The notes under the pieces are model-generated. The model was not told where the DNA came from. It saw only the letters and a list, made by a program, of their open reading frames with translations, and searched no databases. Below are positions 44,865 through 52,874 of a DNA stretch of 64,000 nt, piece after piece; position 1 is the first letter of the stretch; each line of letters begins with the position of its first letter. The translations under genes were made by a program, and so were the position numbers. This stretch comes from Prado023 sp963736425. Its GTDB lineage: Bacteria > Actinomycetota > Actinomycetes > S36-B12 > CAIYMF01. Location of the stretch: NCBI GenBank assembly GCA_963736425.1, contig CAVTOX010000027.1, positions 1-64,000 on the forward strand, read 5' to 3'.

Positions 44865-45556
44865 CTGAGAACACCACCCCCATGACCGAGGCCGTCCAGG
44901 AGACCCTGGAGACCGTCACCGAGGCGACGAACGCCACGGTTGAGCAGACCGCCACCGCCGCCAAGAAGACGGCGACCACCGCGAAGAAGACGGCTGCCAG
45001 GAAGACCACCACGGCCAAGAAGACGGCTGCCAAGAAGACCACATCGGCCACGAACACGGCCGCGAAGAAGGCGACGACCGCCAAGAAGACGGCCGCCACG
45101 AAGACCACTGCGGCCCGCAAGGCTGCAGCTGAGAAGATCGCGCCGAAGCCCGAGGGTCGCCACATCCCGACCGTGGACGAGCTGCGCGAGCTGGTCGGCA
45201 AGTTCGAGGTCCCCAGCGTCGAGGACTTCCGCGCGATGGTGACCAAGATCGAGGTGCCGACTGTCGCCGACGTGCGCGCCGAGGCCGAGAAGCTCGTCTC
45301 CAAGGTCGAGCGCCCGCACGCCTCGATCTCCGAGATCCGCGATCGCGTGTCGAAGGTGGAGCTGCCCAAGGTGGAGCTGCCCAAGGTGGAGCTGCCGACC
45401 GTGGCCGACCTGCGCGACCGCGCCTCGAAGGTCGAGCTGCCGAAGGTGGAGCGCCCGACCGTCGCCGGCCTGCGTGCCGACGCGACCGACCTGGCCACCG
45501 ACGCCCAGGAGCAGGCAACCGCGCTGTACCGCAAGGTGCTCGCGACCATCAAGTGA
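44861..45556 (+). CDS. HbhA-like Lys/Ala-rich protein, 231 aa
   Basis: Residues 30-90 are repeats of AKKTA, TTAKK and ARKTT, which are Lys/Thr/Ala-rich and similar to histone-H1 or HbhA tails. Residues 95-231 are an HbhA-like helical region (RHIPTVDELRELVGKFEVPS) with three tandem KVELP units and the end ATALYRKVLATIK. In mycobacterial HbhA the Lys-rich tail is at the C-terminus; here it is at the N-terminus. HbhA binds heparin-like sugars and can associate with the cell surface; DNA or lipid binding is possible here. It is translationally coupled to the XRE gene. Confidence 0.8.
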   Translation: MTENTTPMTEAVQETLETVTEATNATVEQTATAAKKTATTAKKTAARKTTTAKKTAAKKTTSATNTAAKKATTAKKTAATKTTAARKAAAEKIAPKPEGRHIPTVDELRELVGKFEVPSVEDFRAMVTKIEVPTVADVRAEAEKLVSKVERPHASISEIRDRVSKVELPKVELPKVELPTVADLRDRASKVELPKVERPTVAGLRADATDLATDAQEQATALYRKVLATIK

Positions 45557-45592
45557 CCTGGACCCGCTGATGCGGGACCGGTGAGACAGAGT

Positions 45593-45628
45593 CTGAAGGG
45601 GTCCGACCGCAGGGTCGGGCCCCTTCAG
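45593..45628 (+). terminator. Hairpin terminator after the HbhA-like gene
   Basis: CTGAAGGGG plus TCCGACC pairs with GGTCGGG plus CCCCTTCAG to give a 16-bp stem (one G-T pair) with loop GCAG. It lies 37 bases after the stop codon. The stem can also terminate transcripts from the right, since the asparaginase gene converges. Confidence 0.85.
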
Positions 45629-45683
45629 GCCGTCCTGGGCAGGGCACGCGAACCGCCCAGCAGCGGGCAGCAGCCAGCCCGCC

Positions 45684-46628
45684 TCAGATCACGGCGACCA
45701 CGGAACCGACCGGCCGGCCGCCGCCGAGGATGGGCGCAGGCCCCGACACTGCCAGGACCGAGGGGTCGACGCCGAGGTGGCGCAGCAGCGCGACGGCCAC
45801 GGCAGCCCGGGCCCGCTCCGAGCCGTCCGCGACCTTCAGCGCCCCGGCGTGCCCGTCGGGCAGGGCGAAGGCGTGGACCGACTCGGCACCGTCCTTCGCG
45901 ATGGCCCCGGGCAGGGCTGCCATGAACAGCGAGACGTCCCGTTCGGTCCCCCCGACATGTGCCGGGTGGGCTGCCATCGCCCGTGCGACCCGGCCCTCGG
46001 CCGTCTCGGCGCCGGCACGGACCATCCGCGAGAACGCCCGGGCGAGCCCGACCAGGCTGATCGCCGCGACCGGGGCTCCGCAGCCGTCGACTCCGGTGGC
46101 CACGATCCGCTCCCCGGACAGCCGCTCGATCCCCGCGGCCGCCGCGCGCTGGACCGGATGGTCGGGATGCACGTAGCCGGTCAGCGAGGCCCCCAGGGCT
46201 TGCGCGGTGCGGAGCATGGCCGCGTGCTTGCCGGAGCAGTTCTGGGTCAGCGAGGTGGGGCCGCCACCGGCGCGGATCCACGCGAGTTGCGCGGCCGGGG
46301 CGTACGGCAGTGCCGGCGTGTTCGCGAGGTCCGCCTCCGTCAGGCCACCGCCGGCCAGGACGGCGCGCACCGTGTCGAGGTGGAACGACTCACCGCTGTG
46401 GGAGGCCGCCGCGATCGCCAGCTGCGCGCCCTCGAGATCGAGCCCCGCCCCGACCATCCCGGCGGCCTGCAGCGGCTTGTTCGACGAGCGTGGCAGGACC
46501 GGGTCCTCGGGTCGGCCCCAGGACCGGATCACCGCCCCGTCCGGGTCGATGAGCACCGCGTGCCCGGCGTGCACGGATTCGACCCAGCCGTTGCGCGTCA
46601 CCTCGGCGAGGCGGACCTGACCATCCAT
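45684..46628 (-). CDS. L-asparaginase (type II, DUF/AnsA-like), 314 aa
   Basis: The protein belongs to the L-asparaginase II family of actinobacteria and rhizobia, distinct from E. coli-type AnsA/AnsB. Motifs are SSNKPLQA, ASHSGESFHLDTVRA, LTQNCSGKHAAMLRTAQALG and GVDGCGAPVAAISL. It would release ammonia from asparagine. The ATG at 46628 gives MDGQVRLAEVTRNGWVESVH, the expected N-terminus; upstream in-frame sequence is not conserved. It lies 10 bases after the BKACE gene, in the same operon. Confidence 0.85.
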   Translation of the reverse strand: MDGQVRLAEVTRNGWVESVHAGHAVLIDPDGAVIRSWGRPEDPVLPRSSNKPLQAAGMVGAGLDLEGAQLAIAAASHSGESFHLDTVRAVLAGGGLTEADLANTPALPYAPAAQLAWIRAGGGPTSLTQNCSGKHAAMLRTAQALGASLTGYVHPDHPVQRAAAAGIERLSGERIVATGVDGCGAPVAAISLVGLARAFSRMVRAGAETAEGRVARAMAAHPAHVGGTERDVSLFMAALPGAIAKDGAESVHAFALPDGHAGALKVADGSERARAAVAVALLRHLGVDPSVLAVSGPAPILGGGRPVGSVVAVI

Positions 46629-46638
46629 GGGATCGGCC

Positions 46639-47478
46639 CTATCCCTGCGCCGGGAGGCCGAGCATGCGACGCGCCTCATCGGGCGCGGCGGCCGGGCGGA
46701 AGGCCTCGGCGGCCAGCCGAGCGGCCCGTTCGACCAGCTCGGCGTTGTCACGTGCCGGGCGCTGGGGTCCGTAGGTGAGCGTGTCCTCCATGCCGACCCG
46801 CAGGTTCCCACCCAGCGAGAGTGCCGCGAGCATCACGGGCAGGCTGGACCGCCCGATCCCGGTGGCCGACCAGGTCGCCCCGGCCGGCAGCATCGCCACG
46901 CCTGCCACCAGGGCGGCGGCGGTCCCGGGGATCCCACCGGGCACGCCCATCACGAAGTCGGCGTGCACGTGCCCGCCAGAGGGCGCCCCGAAGGTGTCGA
47001 GCAGTCGGTTCATCGCCGTCACGTGCCCGAGCTCGAACAGCTCGAACTCCGGCAGGATGCCCAGTGCCTGGGTGCGCTGGTAGAGCTCGGCGACGAAGGG
47101 CCAGGGGTTGGCGAAGATGTCGTCGCCGAAGTTGACGGTCCCGGTGGTCAGGGAGCAGGAGTCGGGGGCTGCATCGAGGACCGCCAGCCGGGTCTCGAAC
47201 GGGTCGGTCACCGCGCCCCCGGTCGACAGCTGCACGATCAGGTCCGTCGACTCGCGCACGGCCGAGACGGTGTCGCGCAGGCGGCCGAGGTCCAGGGTCG
47301 GGCGACCCGCATCGTCGCGGATGTGGATGTGCACCAACGCCGCCCCGGCGTCCTGGCAGGAGCGTGCGGCCACCACGAGCTCGTCGAGAGTCACCGGGAG
47401 GGCGGGATTGGCGTCCTTCTGGCTCTCCGCCCCGGTGGGCGCGACAGTGATGAGGGTGGCTGCGGGCATGGTCGCCAT
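46639..47478 (-). CDS. Beta-keto acid cleavage enzyme (BKACE, DUF849 family)
   Basis: The 279-residue TIM-barrel enzyme has the Zn-ligand motif ALVHIHIRDDAGRPTLD and later GGHVHADFVMGVPGG, plus the start TLITVAPTGAESQK. BKACE enzymes condense acetyl-CoA with a beta-keto acid and cleave it, as in lysine-fermentation 3-keto-5-aminohexanoate cleavage. The natural keto acid here cannot be read. It shares an operon with the asparaginase gene, which gives no clear pathway. Confidence 0.85.
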   Translation of the reverse strand: MATMPAATLITVAPTGAESQKDANPALPVTLDELVVAARSCQDAGAALVHIHIRDDAGRPTLDLGRLRDTVSAVRESTDLIVQLSTGGAVTDPFETRLAVLDAAPDSCSLTTGTVNFGDDIFANPWPFVAELYQRTQALGILPEFELFELGHVTAMNRLLDTFGAPSGGHVHADFVMGVPGGIPGTAAALVAGVAMLPAGATWSATGIGRSSLPVMLAALSLGGNLRVGMEDTLTYGPQRPARDNAELVERAARLAAEAFRPAAAPDEARRMLGLPAQG

Positions 47479-47563
47479 CTTGGCACCTCCATCCGCTCAA
47501 GACCCACCCGCGCAGATGCCGACGAAACCTCTGACACGGTTCCTGCGCGATGAAAGGACCTCC

Positions 47564-48835
47564 ATGTCCATCGAGTCGTCGTCGCCTGACCGGCTGCCGA
47601 CGGCCGAGACCATCCTTCGAGACCTCGGCCAGAGCGGTGCCTCTGGGGTGCTTGAGATCGCCCACCCCGCAGGCGAGATGTCGCACGTCTGGGTCCGGGT
47701 GGGCCGGATCTACGCGATGCAGGTGCCTGGCTACCGGCCGGCCCTGGGCATCCGCCTGCTCTCGGGCGGCCTGGTCTCCCCCGAGCAGCTCAGCGCTGCC
47801 GCTGCCGAGCAGCGCGACCGCTTCCCCGGCCACCTCATCGGCCAGGTGCTGGTGGGCATGGGGTACGTGGACACGCAGGTCATCGACGCCTTCGTCCGCG
47901 ACCAGGTCCGCGACCAGGTCGCCGACCTGCTGGACCTCGAGGTGGTGAGCGCCGAGTTCCACGCGGGACGCCACGTCCGCCAGGACATCATCGAGCCCAC
48001 CGACATCGCCCAACTGCTGGCCGTGGCCCGGGAGAACCGGGATCGCCGTGCCGACGTGCTCAACCGAGTCGGGGGCGCTCATGTGACGCCCGTGCTCGGG
48101 CCCCCCGGCACCGGACCCGCCCAGACGCCGCTCGGCCCCTACGACTGGGCCCTGCTGTGCCGCGTGGACGGCCGACGCGACCTCACCGAACTGGCCCGCG
48201 TCTGCGGGTTCACCGTCGTGGAGGCGGCACAGGTCGTCGCCGACCTGGCGATGACGGGCCTGCTCGCGATCCCCACGCCACCGCGCGAGGATGCGGCGAG
48301 CCTCGCACCGGTCGTGGAACTGCACCCGCCGACCGAGCCGGCGGACCCGCAGTGGCGCTTCGACGGCACCGACGCCGGGGAGCCCGACCCGGTTGCCGCA
48401 ACCATCTCCGACGCGCCCCCCGAACGATCCAGCGAGCTGCTGGCTGAGTTCGGCGCGCTGCTGCGCGAGGACCCGGCCCCCGTCGAGGAGGCCCGGGCAC
48501 CCAGCGAGTCCCCCCTCCTGAGCGACGCCACACCGGCAGAGCCCGAGCCGCCTGCACCCGCGCTGGCCCTCGTCGAGCCGCCGGCCGAGCCGGTCCTGGC
48601 ACTGGTGCCCAGCGGACCGCCGCCGGGCCTGACCCTCGTGGACGGATCACCGCCTCCCGCACTCACGGTGGTGAATCCTTCCGGGACTGCGCCCGACAGC
48701 CAGACGGACACCACGGCATTCATGCGCGAGCTGTCCAGCCTGAGCGACGACCCCGACAAGGCCGAGCCCGTGGTCACGCGACTGGTGGTGCCCCTGACCG
48801 AGCACCTGCGCAAGCGCCGGCCCTGGAGCCGCTGA
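47564..48835 (+). CDS. DUF4388 (PATAN-like) protein with Pro-rich tail, 423 aa
   Basis: Residues 1-110 resemble the DUF4388/PATAN domain seen in signalling proteins (TAETILRDLGQSGASGVLEI, GRIYAMQVPGYRPALGIRLL). Residues 110-250 carry helical segments (GHLIGQVLVGMGYVDTQVID and GPYDWALLCRVDGRRDLTEL, a winged-helix-like region). The rest is a Pro/Ala/Glu-rich tail ending in a conserved-looking helix (TAFMRELSSLSDDPDKAEPV). PATAN proteins are often adaptors in regulation of motility or development. No partner is evident. The ATG has GAAAGGACC upstream. Confidence 0.65.
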   Translation: MSIESSSPDRLPTAETILRDLGQSGASGVLEIAHPAGEMSHVWVRVGRIYAMQVPGYRPALGIRLLSGGLVSPEQLSAAAAEQRDRFPGHLIGQVLVGMGYVDTQVIDAFVRDQVRDQVADLLDLEVVSAEFHAGRHVRQDIIEPTDIAQLLAVARENRDRRADVLNRVGGAHVTPVLGPPGTGPAQTPLGPYDWALLCRVDGRRDLTELARVCGFTVVEAAQVVADLAMTGLLAIPTPPREDAASLAPVVELHPPTEPADPQWRFDGTDAGEPDPVAATISDAPPERSSELLAEFGALLREDPAPVEEARAPSESPLLSDATPAEPEPPAPALALVEPPAEPVLALVPSGPPPGLTLVDGSPPPALTVVNPSGTAPDSQTDTTAFMRELSSLSDDPDKAEPVVTRLVVPLTEHLRKRRPWSR

Positions 48836-48883
48836 CCCCAGGGACCAGCGGGGTGCAGCGCCGAACAGCACGGACCCGCGTCG

Positions 48884-49366
48884 TCACATCTCGACGATCA
48901 CCGTCACCGGACCATCGTTCGTGAGCTCGACGCGCATCATCGCCCCGAAACGCCCCTCGGCCACGGTGGCTCCCCGATCGCGCAGTCGCTGGACGAACGC
49001 CGACACCAACGGCTCGGCGATGGGTCGGGGGGCGGCCTGCTCCCATGTGGGTCGCCGGCCCTTGCGGGTCTGGGCGTACAGGGTGAACTGGCTGACCACC
49101 AGAACCGGTAGCCCGGCGTCGGAGGCCGACACCTCGCGGCTGCGCTGGGCGGCCGGCTCACCCACGTCGGCCAGGCGCTCCGCCACGGCGTCCGCGTCGA
49201 ACAGTCGCAGGTCGTAGATCTTGTCCGCCAGCTTCTGGGCGATCCCAGCGACGTCCTCGTGGGTGACGCCGACAAGGACGCACAGCCCCGGGCCCTCGAT
49301 GCTGCCGACCACCTCACCGTCGACGAGCACCCGAGCGCCGTCGACGCGCTGGACCACGGCCCTCAC
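48884..49366 (-). CDS. dtd: D-aminoacyl-tRNA deacylase
   Basis: The 160-residue enzyme removes D-amino acids from tRNAs. It begins MRAVVQRVDGARVLVDGEVV, has the Ser-Gln-Phe-Thr motif (VVSQFTLYAQTRKGRRPTWE) and the C-terminal variant of the Gly-Pro motif (TNDGPVTVIVEM). A 20-residue insertion (AVAERLADVGEPAAQRSR) in the middle loop makes it longer than the E. coli protein. It follows ygfZ by 69 bases. Confidence 0.9.
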   Translation of the reverse strand: MRAVVQRVDGARVLVDGEVVGSIEGPGLCVLVGVTHEDVAGIAQKLADKIYDLRLFDADAVAERLADVGEPAAQRSREVSASDAGLPVLVVSQFTLYAQTRKGRRPTWEQAAPRPIAEPLVSAFVQRLRDRGATVAEGRFGAMMRVELTNDGPVTVIVEM

Positions 49367-49435
49367 CGGTGGGTTCCCGGCTCACGCATGGGCGGTGTCA
49401 TCGCCGGGCACGACGCGGGTGAGCGGGAGCGGCAC

Positions 49436-50470
49436 TCACGGGACGACGACGACCTCTTGGGAGGCCACCACGTCCCCGTCAGCCGCCCGGATCAGCAGGT
49501 CCGCCTCCGGGTCCACGGAGCGCTTGATCATCACGGTCGCGACCGGGCCGAGCTCATGGTGCTGGGCGGCTGTGCCGACCCAGCCGATGACCCGGTCACC
49601 GAGCAGGACCTCGTCACCGTGCGCCGGCAGGACGCCCTCGGATCCGTCGATGTGGGCCAGGGCCAGCCGCCGGGGAGGCTTGCCCAGGTTGTGCACCCGG
49701 GCAACGGCCTCCTGGCCCCGGTAGCAGCCCTTGGCCAGATGGACTCCCGCACCGATCCATCCCACCTCGTGGGGGAGTGTGCGATGGTCGGTCTCGAAGC
49801 CCATCCGAGGTACTGCGGCAGCAACACGCAGCGCCTCACGGGCCCACGTCCCCACCGGGCGGCCGGCCTCGAGACGTGCGCTCGCAGCCTCGCGGGACAG
49901 CAGGATCTCGCGACCCGGGAACCCGGCGGGGCGGGTGGGTGCGTACCTCGTGGCATCGCCGCCGCGGTCGCTACCGGAGGCGGTGGGCTCGCCGCCGACC
50001 CAGTAGTCACCGGGCACCATCCAGGTCGGGTCGCCGGACGGGTCGGGCTCCGCAGTGGGCTCCCAGAGCGCGACGAGGTCTGGACGCGCCACGACCTCGA
50101 CGCGCAGCATGAAGCGCATGGAGTCCAAGTAGGCGCCCAGTGCGGCCCCCGATCCCGGCTCCACGCTGAGCAGGACGGTGTCGCCGGTCTCGATCAGGTG
50201 CAGCTCGTGCTCGACGTGGCCGTGCGGGCTGAGGATCAGCACCAGTCGCGACTCCCCGGGCGTCAGGCCGAGCAGGTGTGCACTGGTGAGGCTGTGCAGC
50301 CACGTGAGGCGGTCGACCCCGGACACCTCGAGGACGTCGCGATTGCCGAGGTCAACGGTCCCGATGCCGGCCGCCAGGTCCCGCTGCTCACCCAGTGGAT
50401 CGCCGTAGTGCCACGGCACGGCCTCGTCGACGGTTCCGGGTGGGGCCGGGACGGCGCGCAGGGTGCTCAC
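49436..50470 (-). CDS. ygfZ: YgfZ-type folate-binding iron-sulfur assembly protein
   Basis: The 344-residue protein binds tetrahydrofolate and helps maintain Fe-S enzymes. The signature is KGCYRGQEAVARVHNLGKPP with the conserved Cys, and DVLEVSGVDRLTWLHSLTSA is typical of the GcvT-like N-terminus. The GTG at 50470 overlaps the fur stop (GTGA). Mycobacteria have the same arrangement near Rv0811c-Rv0813c. Confidence 0.9.
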   Translation of the reverse strand: MSTLRAVPAPPGTVDEAVPWHYGDPLGEQRDLAAGIGTVDLGNRDVLEVSGVDRLTWLHSLTSAHLLGLTPGESRLVLILSPHGHVEHELHLIETGDTVLLSVEPGSGAALGAYLDSMRFMLRVEVVARPDLVALWEPTAEPDPSGDPTWMVPGDYWVGGEPTASGSDRGGDATRYAPTRPAGFPGREILLSREAASARLEAGRPVGTWAREALRVAAAVPRMGFETDHRTLPHEVGWIGAGVHLAKGCYRGQEAVARVHNLGKPPRRLALAHIDGSEGVLPAHGDEVLLGDRVIGWVGTAAQHHELGPVATVMIKRSVDPEADLLIRAADGDVVASQEVVVVP

Positions 50471-50946
50471 GGTTGGGCCAACGCCACCGGAGCCCCAGGG
50501 CTTCCCGCCAGCGGCCCACCCTCGGACTCGAGGCAGGCCGCGCAGAGTCCGTGGACCGCCAGGTGGGACACATCGACGACGAACCCTGCCGAGGCGCGCA
50601 GCTGCGCCGCCAGCGACGCGGCCACGGAGATGGGCTGCTGGCCGATCGCACCGCACCCGGTGCACACGAGATGCACGTGGGGCTCCTCGTCGACCGAGTG
50701 GTACGTGGGCGAGCCGTGGTGCAGGTGGGCGTGGGTGACCAGCCCGGCCTCGTCGAGGGTCTCGAGCGTGCGGTAGATGGTCGACAGGCTCACGTCGGGC
50801 ATGGTGCGCTGAACCTCGGCCGCCAGCTCGTCGACGGTGGCGTGCCCGGCCTCGAACAGCGCCTGGAGGACGGCGCGGCGCTGGGCGGTGCTGCGCAGCC
50901 CGACGGAGCGCAGCCGGGCATCCCAGTCCGGGCGCGCCTGGTCCAT
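50467..50946 (-). CDS. Fur-family metal-responsive repressor
   Basis: The 159-residue protein has the winged helix (RSTAQRRAVLQALFEAGHAT, LSTIYRTLETLDEAGLVTHA), the regulatory site HLHHGSPTYHSVDEEPHVHL, and two structural Zn pairs (CTGCG and CAAC). It belongs to the Fur/Zur group; which metal it senses is not clear. It is in an operon with ygfZ and the nitrobindin-like gene, a mix of Fe-S and heme functions that points to iron or zinc control. Confidence 0.87.
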   Translation of the reverse strand: MDQARPDWDARLRSVGLRSTAQRRAVLQALFEAGHATVDELAAEVQRTMPDVSLSTIYRTLETLDEAGLVTHAHLHHGSPTYHSVDEEPHVHLVCTGCGAIGQQPISVAASLAAQLRASAGFVVDVSHLAVHGLCAACLESEGGPLAGSPGAPVALAQP

Positions 50947-50948
50947 CC

Positions 50949-51479
50949 CTACGGCGCAGTCGCGTCGGGGATCGGCTCCAGCGCGATCGCGAGGTGGTTG
51001 CTGATCGGGTGCCCCATCGCGGCCATGTCGTAGGTGCTCAGCAGCTTGCCGTCGACCAGGCCGTAGAGACGGTGCCCCGCAGTGACCTCCTTGGCCGACT
51101 CCGTGCGCACCACCGCATCCGTGGTGAGCTCGATCCGGGCGCCGATCACGCGCGCGTCGTGGATCCCGGTCACCTCGACGTGCCCGACCCAGACCTCGAC
51201 GAAGCCCGTCGGATGGGCCAGCAGGAACTCCACGCCGTTGTCCGGGCGTGGGCGCCAGTACCCCGACTCAGTGGCCGATCGCCGGATGCGGACGTTGTTC
51301 TCGTCCAGGATCCAGGACATCGAGCGGTACTCCAGGAACGGCCGGCCGTCGCAGGCGAACTCCACGACCTGCTCGTAGCGGAAGGGCTCGACCTCGGGGT
51401 AGCCGCCCTCGCCGATCCCGCCCCAGCGGCCGAGCAGCCACGACAGGTGGGCCAGCTCGACGGGGAGCGGCCCGCCCAC
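50949..51479 (-). CDS. Nitrobindin-like heme-binding beta-barrel protein (FABP family)
   Basis: The 176-residue protein (GTG start at 51479) matches the nitrobindin / DUF1794 family: GRWGGIGEGGYPEVEPFRYE near the N-terminus is the GxWxGxG signature, RSATESGYWRPRPDNGVEFL continues the barrel, and MGHPISNHLAIALEPI holds the C-terminal His that binds heme iron. Family members bind nitric oxide or scavenge peroxynitrite. Rv0813c and Rv2717c are mycobacterial homologues by family. It is in one operon with fur and ygfZ. Confidence 0.88.
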   Translation of the reverse strand: MGGPLPVELAHLSWLLGRWGGIGEGGYPEVEPFRYEQVVEFACDGRPFLEYRSMSWILDENNVRIRRSATESGYWRPRPDNGVEFLLAHPTGFVEVWVGHVEVTGIHDARVIGARIELTTDAVVRTESAKEVTAGHRLYGLVDGKLLSTYDMAAMGHPISNHLAIALEPIPDATAP

Positions 51480-51481
51480 GC

Positions 51482-51589
51482 TCAGGACTGACCCCGGTAG
51501 AGCTTGTAGACCACGTACACCGCGAACCAGACGATCAGGATGCTGACTAGCACCAGCAGGGTGCTGAAGAAGATCTCGATGGCGTCCAC
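51482..51589 (-). CDS. Small membrane protein, 35 aa
   Basis: A GTG-start gene encodes one strongly hydrophobic helix (FFSTLLVLVSILIVWFAVYV) with an acidic N-terminus and a basic C-terminal end (YKLYRGQS). It ends two bases before the nitrobindin-like gene start, so it is the first gene of this operon. It is too short for usual gene finders. It could be a small regulator of a membrane protein; this is inference. Confidence 0.55.
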   Translation of the reverse strand: MDAIEIFFSTLLVLVSILIVWFAVYVVYKLYRGQS

Positions 51590-51676
51590 GAGAGGAGTCT
51601 AGACCCGAGCGGTGGTGCCGGCCGATGGCTGGGCCGGGGCGTGGACGGGTCGAGTCGCAGGTGCCAGTCTGGGCCC

Positions 51677-52042
51677 ATGATGCGCACGCTCGTGGTCAAG
51701 TGCACCACCACCGATCCGGAGCCCTGCTCGCAGGCCTTCACGGTTGCGGCTACCGCACTCGCAGCCGGCGCGACGGTCTCGCTCTGGCTCACCGGAGACG
51801 CCACTGGCCTGGCCCGACCCGGACAGGCGGAGGCCTTCGTCCTGCCCAGGTCCGCGCCGCTGGCCGAGCTGCGCGACGCGGTACTGGCCGAGGGCACCCT
51901 CACCGTCTGCACCCAGTGCGCGGCACGGCGGGACCTCACGGCCGCCGACCTGCTCCCCGGGGTGCGACTGGCGGGGGCAACGACGTTCGTCGATGAGATC
52001 CTGGCCGAGGGCGCCCAAGCCGTGGTCTACGGAGCCGGCTGA
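51677..52042 (+). CDS. DsrE-family sulfur-related protein, 121 aa
   Basis: The protein starts MMRTLVVKCTTTDPEPCSQA with the DsrE/DsrF-like fold (AFTVAATALAAGATVSLWLT) and a CxxC motif in TVCTQCAARRDLTAADLLPG. DsrE proteins carry persulfide sulfur on a Cys. The motif, and the sulfur-linked leader peptide and DUF4395 genes facing it, suggest a role in sulfur transfer. It is convergent with the DUF4395 gene, with a long hairpin between. Confidence 0.78.
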   Translation: MMRTLVVKCTTTDPEPCSQAFTVAATALAAGATVSLWLTGDATGLARPGQAEAFVLPRSAPLAELRDAVLAEGTLTVCTQCAARRDLTAADLLPGVRLAGATTFVDEILAEGAQAVVYGAG

Positions 52043-52098
52043 GGCGGGCATCCGCCGGGGACCCCAGTGTCGGCTCGCGCAACTACTCCCGTTTCGCC

Positions 52099-52147
52099 GA
52101 TCTGCTCCCGTTCAGATGGGAGCAACTGATCGAACTGGGAGCAGATC
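52099..52147. terminator. Bidirectional hairpin between dsrE-like and DUF4395 genes
   Basis: GATCTGCTCCC at 52099-52109 pairs perfectly with GGGAGCAGATC at 52137-52147, extended inside by GTTC with GAAC across one bulged base. It lies between convergent genes, so it can stop transcription from both sides. Confidence 0.7.
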
Positions 52148-52161
52148 CAGGCGGCGGACGC

Positions 52162-52622
52162 TCAGGAGCGGCGCAGGCGCTGGGCGCGCAGGTAGATCTC
52201 GCAGCCGATGCAGAAGTCGAAGGCGGCGTTGAGGAACGCCGCTGCCAGGGCGAAGGCGATCGCACCAAGGGCCAACCACTGCGCCCCCAGGGCGAACCCG
52301 AGCAGCCCCAGCAGGCTGAACGCCAGGCCGCATGCCTGGGCGAACCGTGACGACGCGGGATCCTCCAGGTACTCCGGCGCCCCGAGCCGCGGGCGGACGA
52401 ATGCCCGGAACAGGATGCCGTAGGGCCGGCGCTCGGGGCGGCGGGAGAACGCGCCGATCGCGAACACCACCGCCTGAAGGGCGAGCAGCACGGGCGAGGC
52501 GAGCACCAGGGCGGCCGAGAGGACGAACGTGGTGATGACGGCGGCGAACCGCGGGCCTCGGGGGTCGATGCCCGCGAGCAGTCGGTGGCGGATTCCAGCG
52601 TGGACGAGGACAGCGTGGTCAT
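52162..52622 (-). CDS. DUF4395 membrane protein (one frameshift)
   Basis: The protein has about four membrane spans and the family segments IDPRGPRFAAVITTFVLSAA, RPERRPYGILFRAFVRPRLG and FDFCIGCEIYLRAQ, the last with a Cys pair. It is often found near thioredoxin or rhodanese genes in actinobacteria. The ATG at 52622 has GGAG upstream but a frame break near 52570 separates it from the family region. It follows the leader peptide by 55 bases, so it is likely under cysteine-linked attenuation. Confidence 0.72.
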
Positions 52623-52677
52623 GGGGTACTCCGGGGGTCTGTGGATGCGCGGGACTGGGTCGGGACGGGCGGACGAC

Positions 52678-52755
52678 TCAGGGCATTCGACACAGACAGG
52701 TGCCCATGCGGCAGTGGTCGATGACCCGCCGCCGGGTGAGGAGCACCTGATACAT
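52678..52755 (-). CDS. Cysteine-containing leader peptide (sulfur attenuator uORF), 25 aa
   Basis: The small gene (ATG at 52755, TGA at 52680) encodes MYQVLLTRRRVIDHCR then MGTCLCRMP, with three cysteines. It matches the short Cys-rich leader peptides with a TRRxxIDxCR...CLCR pattern found upstream of sulfur genes in actinobacteria, where translation of the Cys codons controls the downstream gene. A TATCCT -10-like box ends six bases before the ATG, so the mRNA would be leaderless. The DUF4395 gene follows 55 bases later. Confidence 0.8.
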   Translation of the reverse strand: MYQVLLTRRRVIDHCRMGTCLCRMP

Positions 52756-52874
52756 GAGGCAAGGATAGCCTGAGGCCCGGCTCCGTGGGCGACAAGTCCG
52801 CATGGTGAGACACCGGCGTGCGGCACCGCGGCGCCGGGGCTGAGCCGTGGGCGCAGGCGTGGCAGGCTGGCGGC

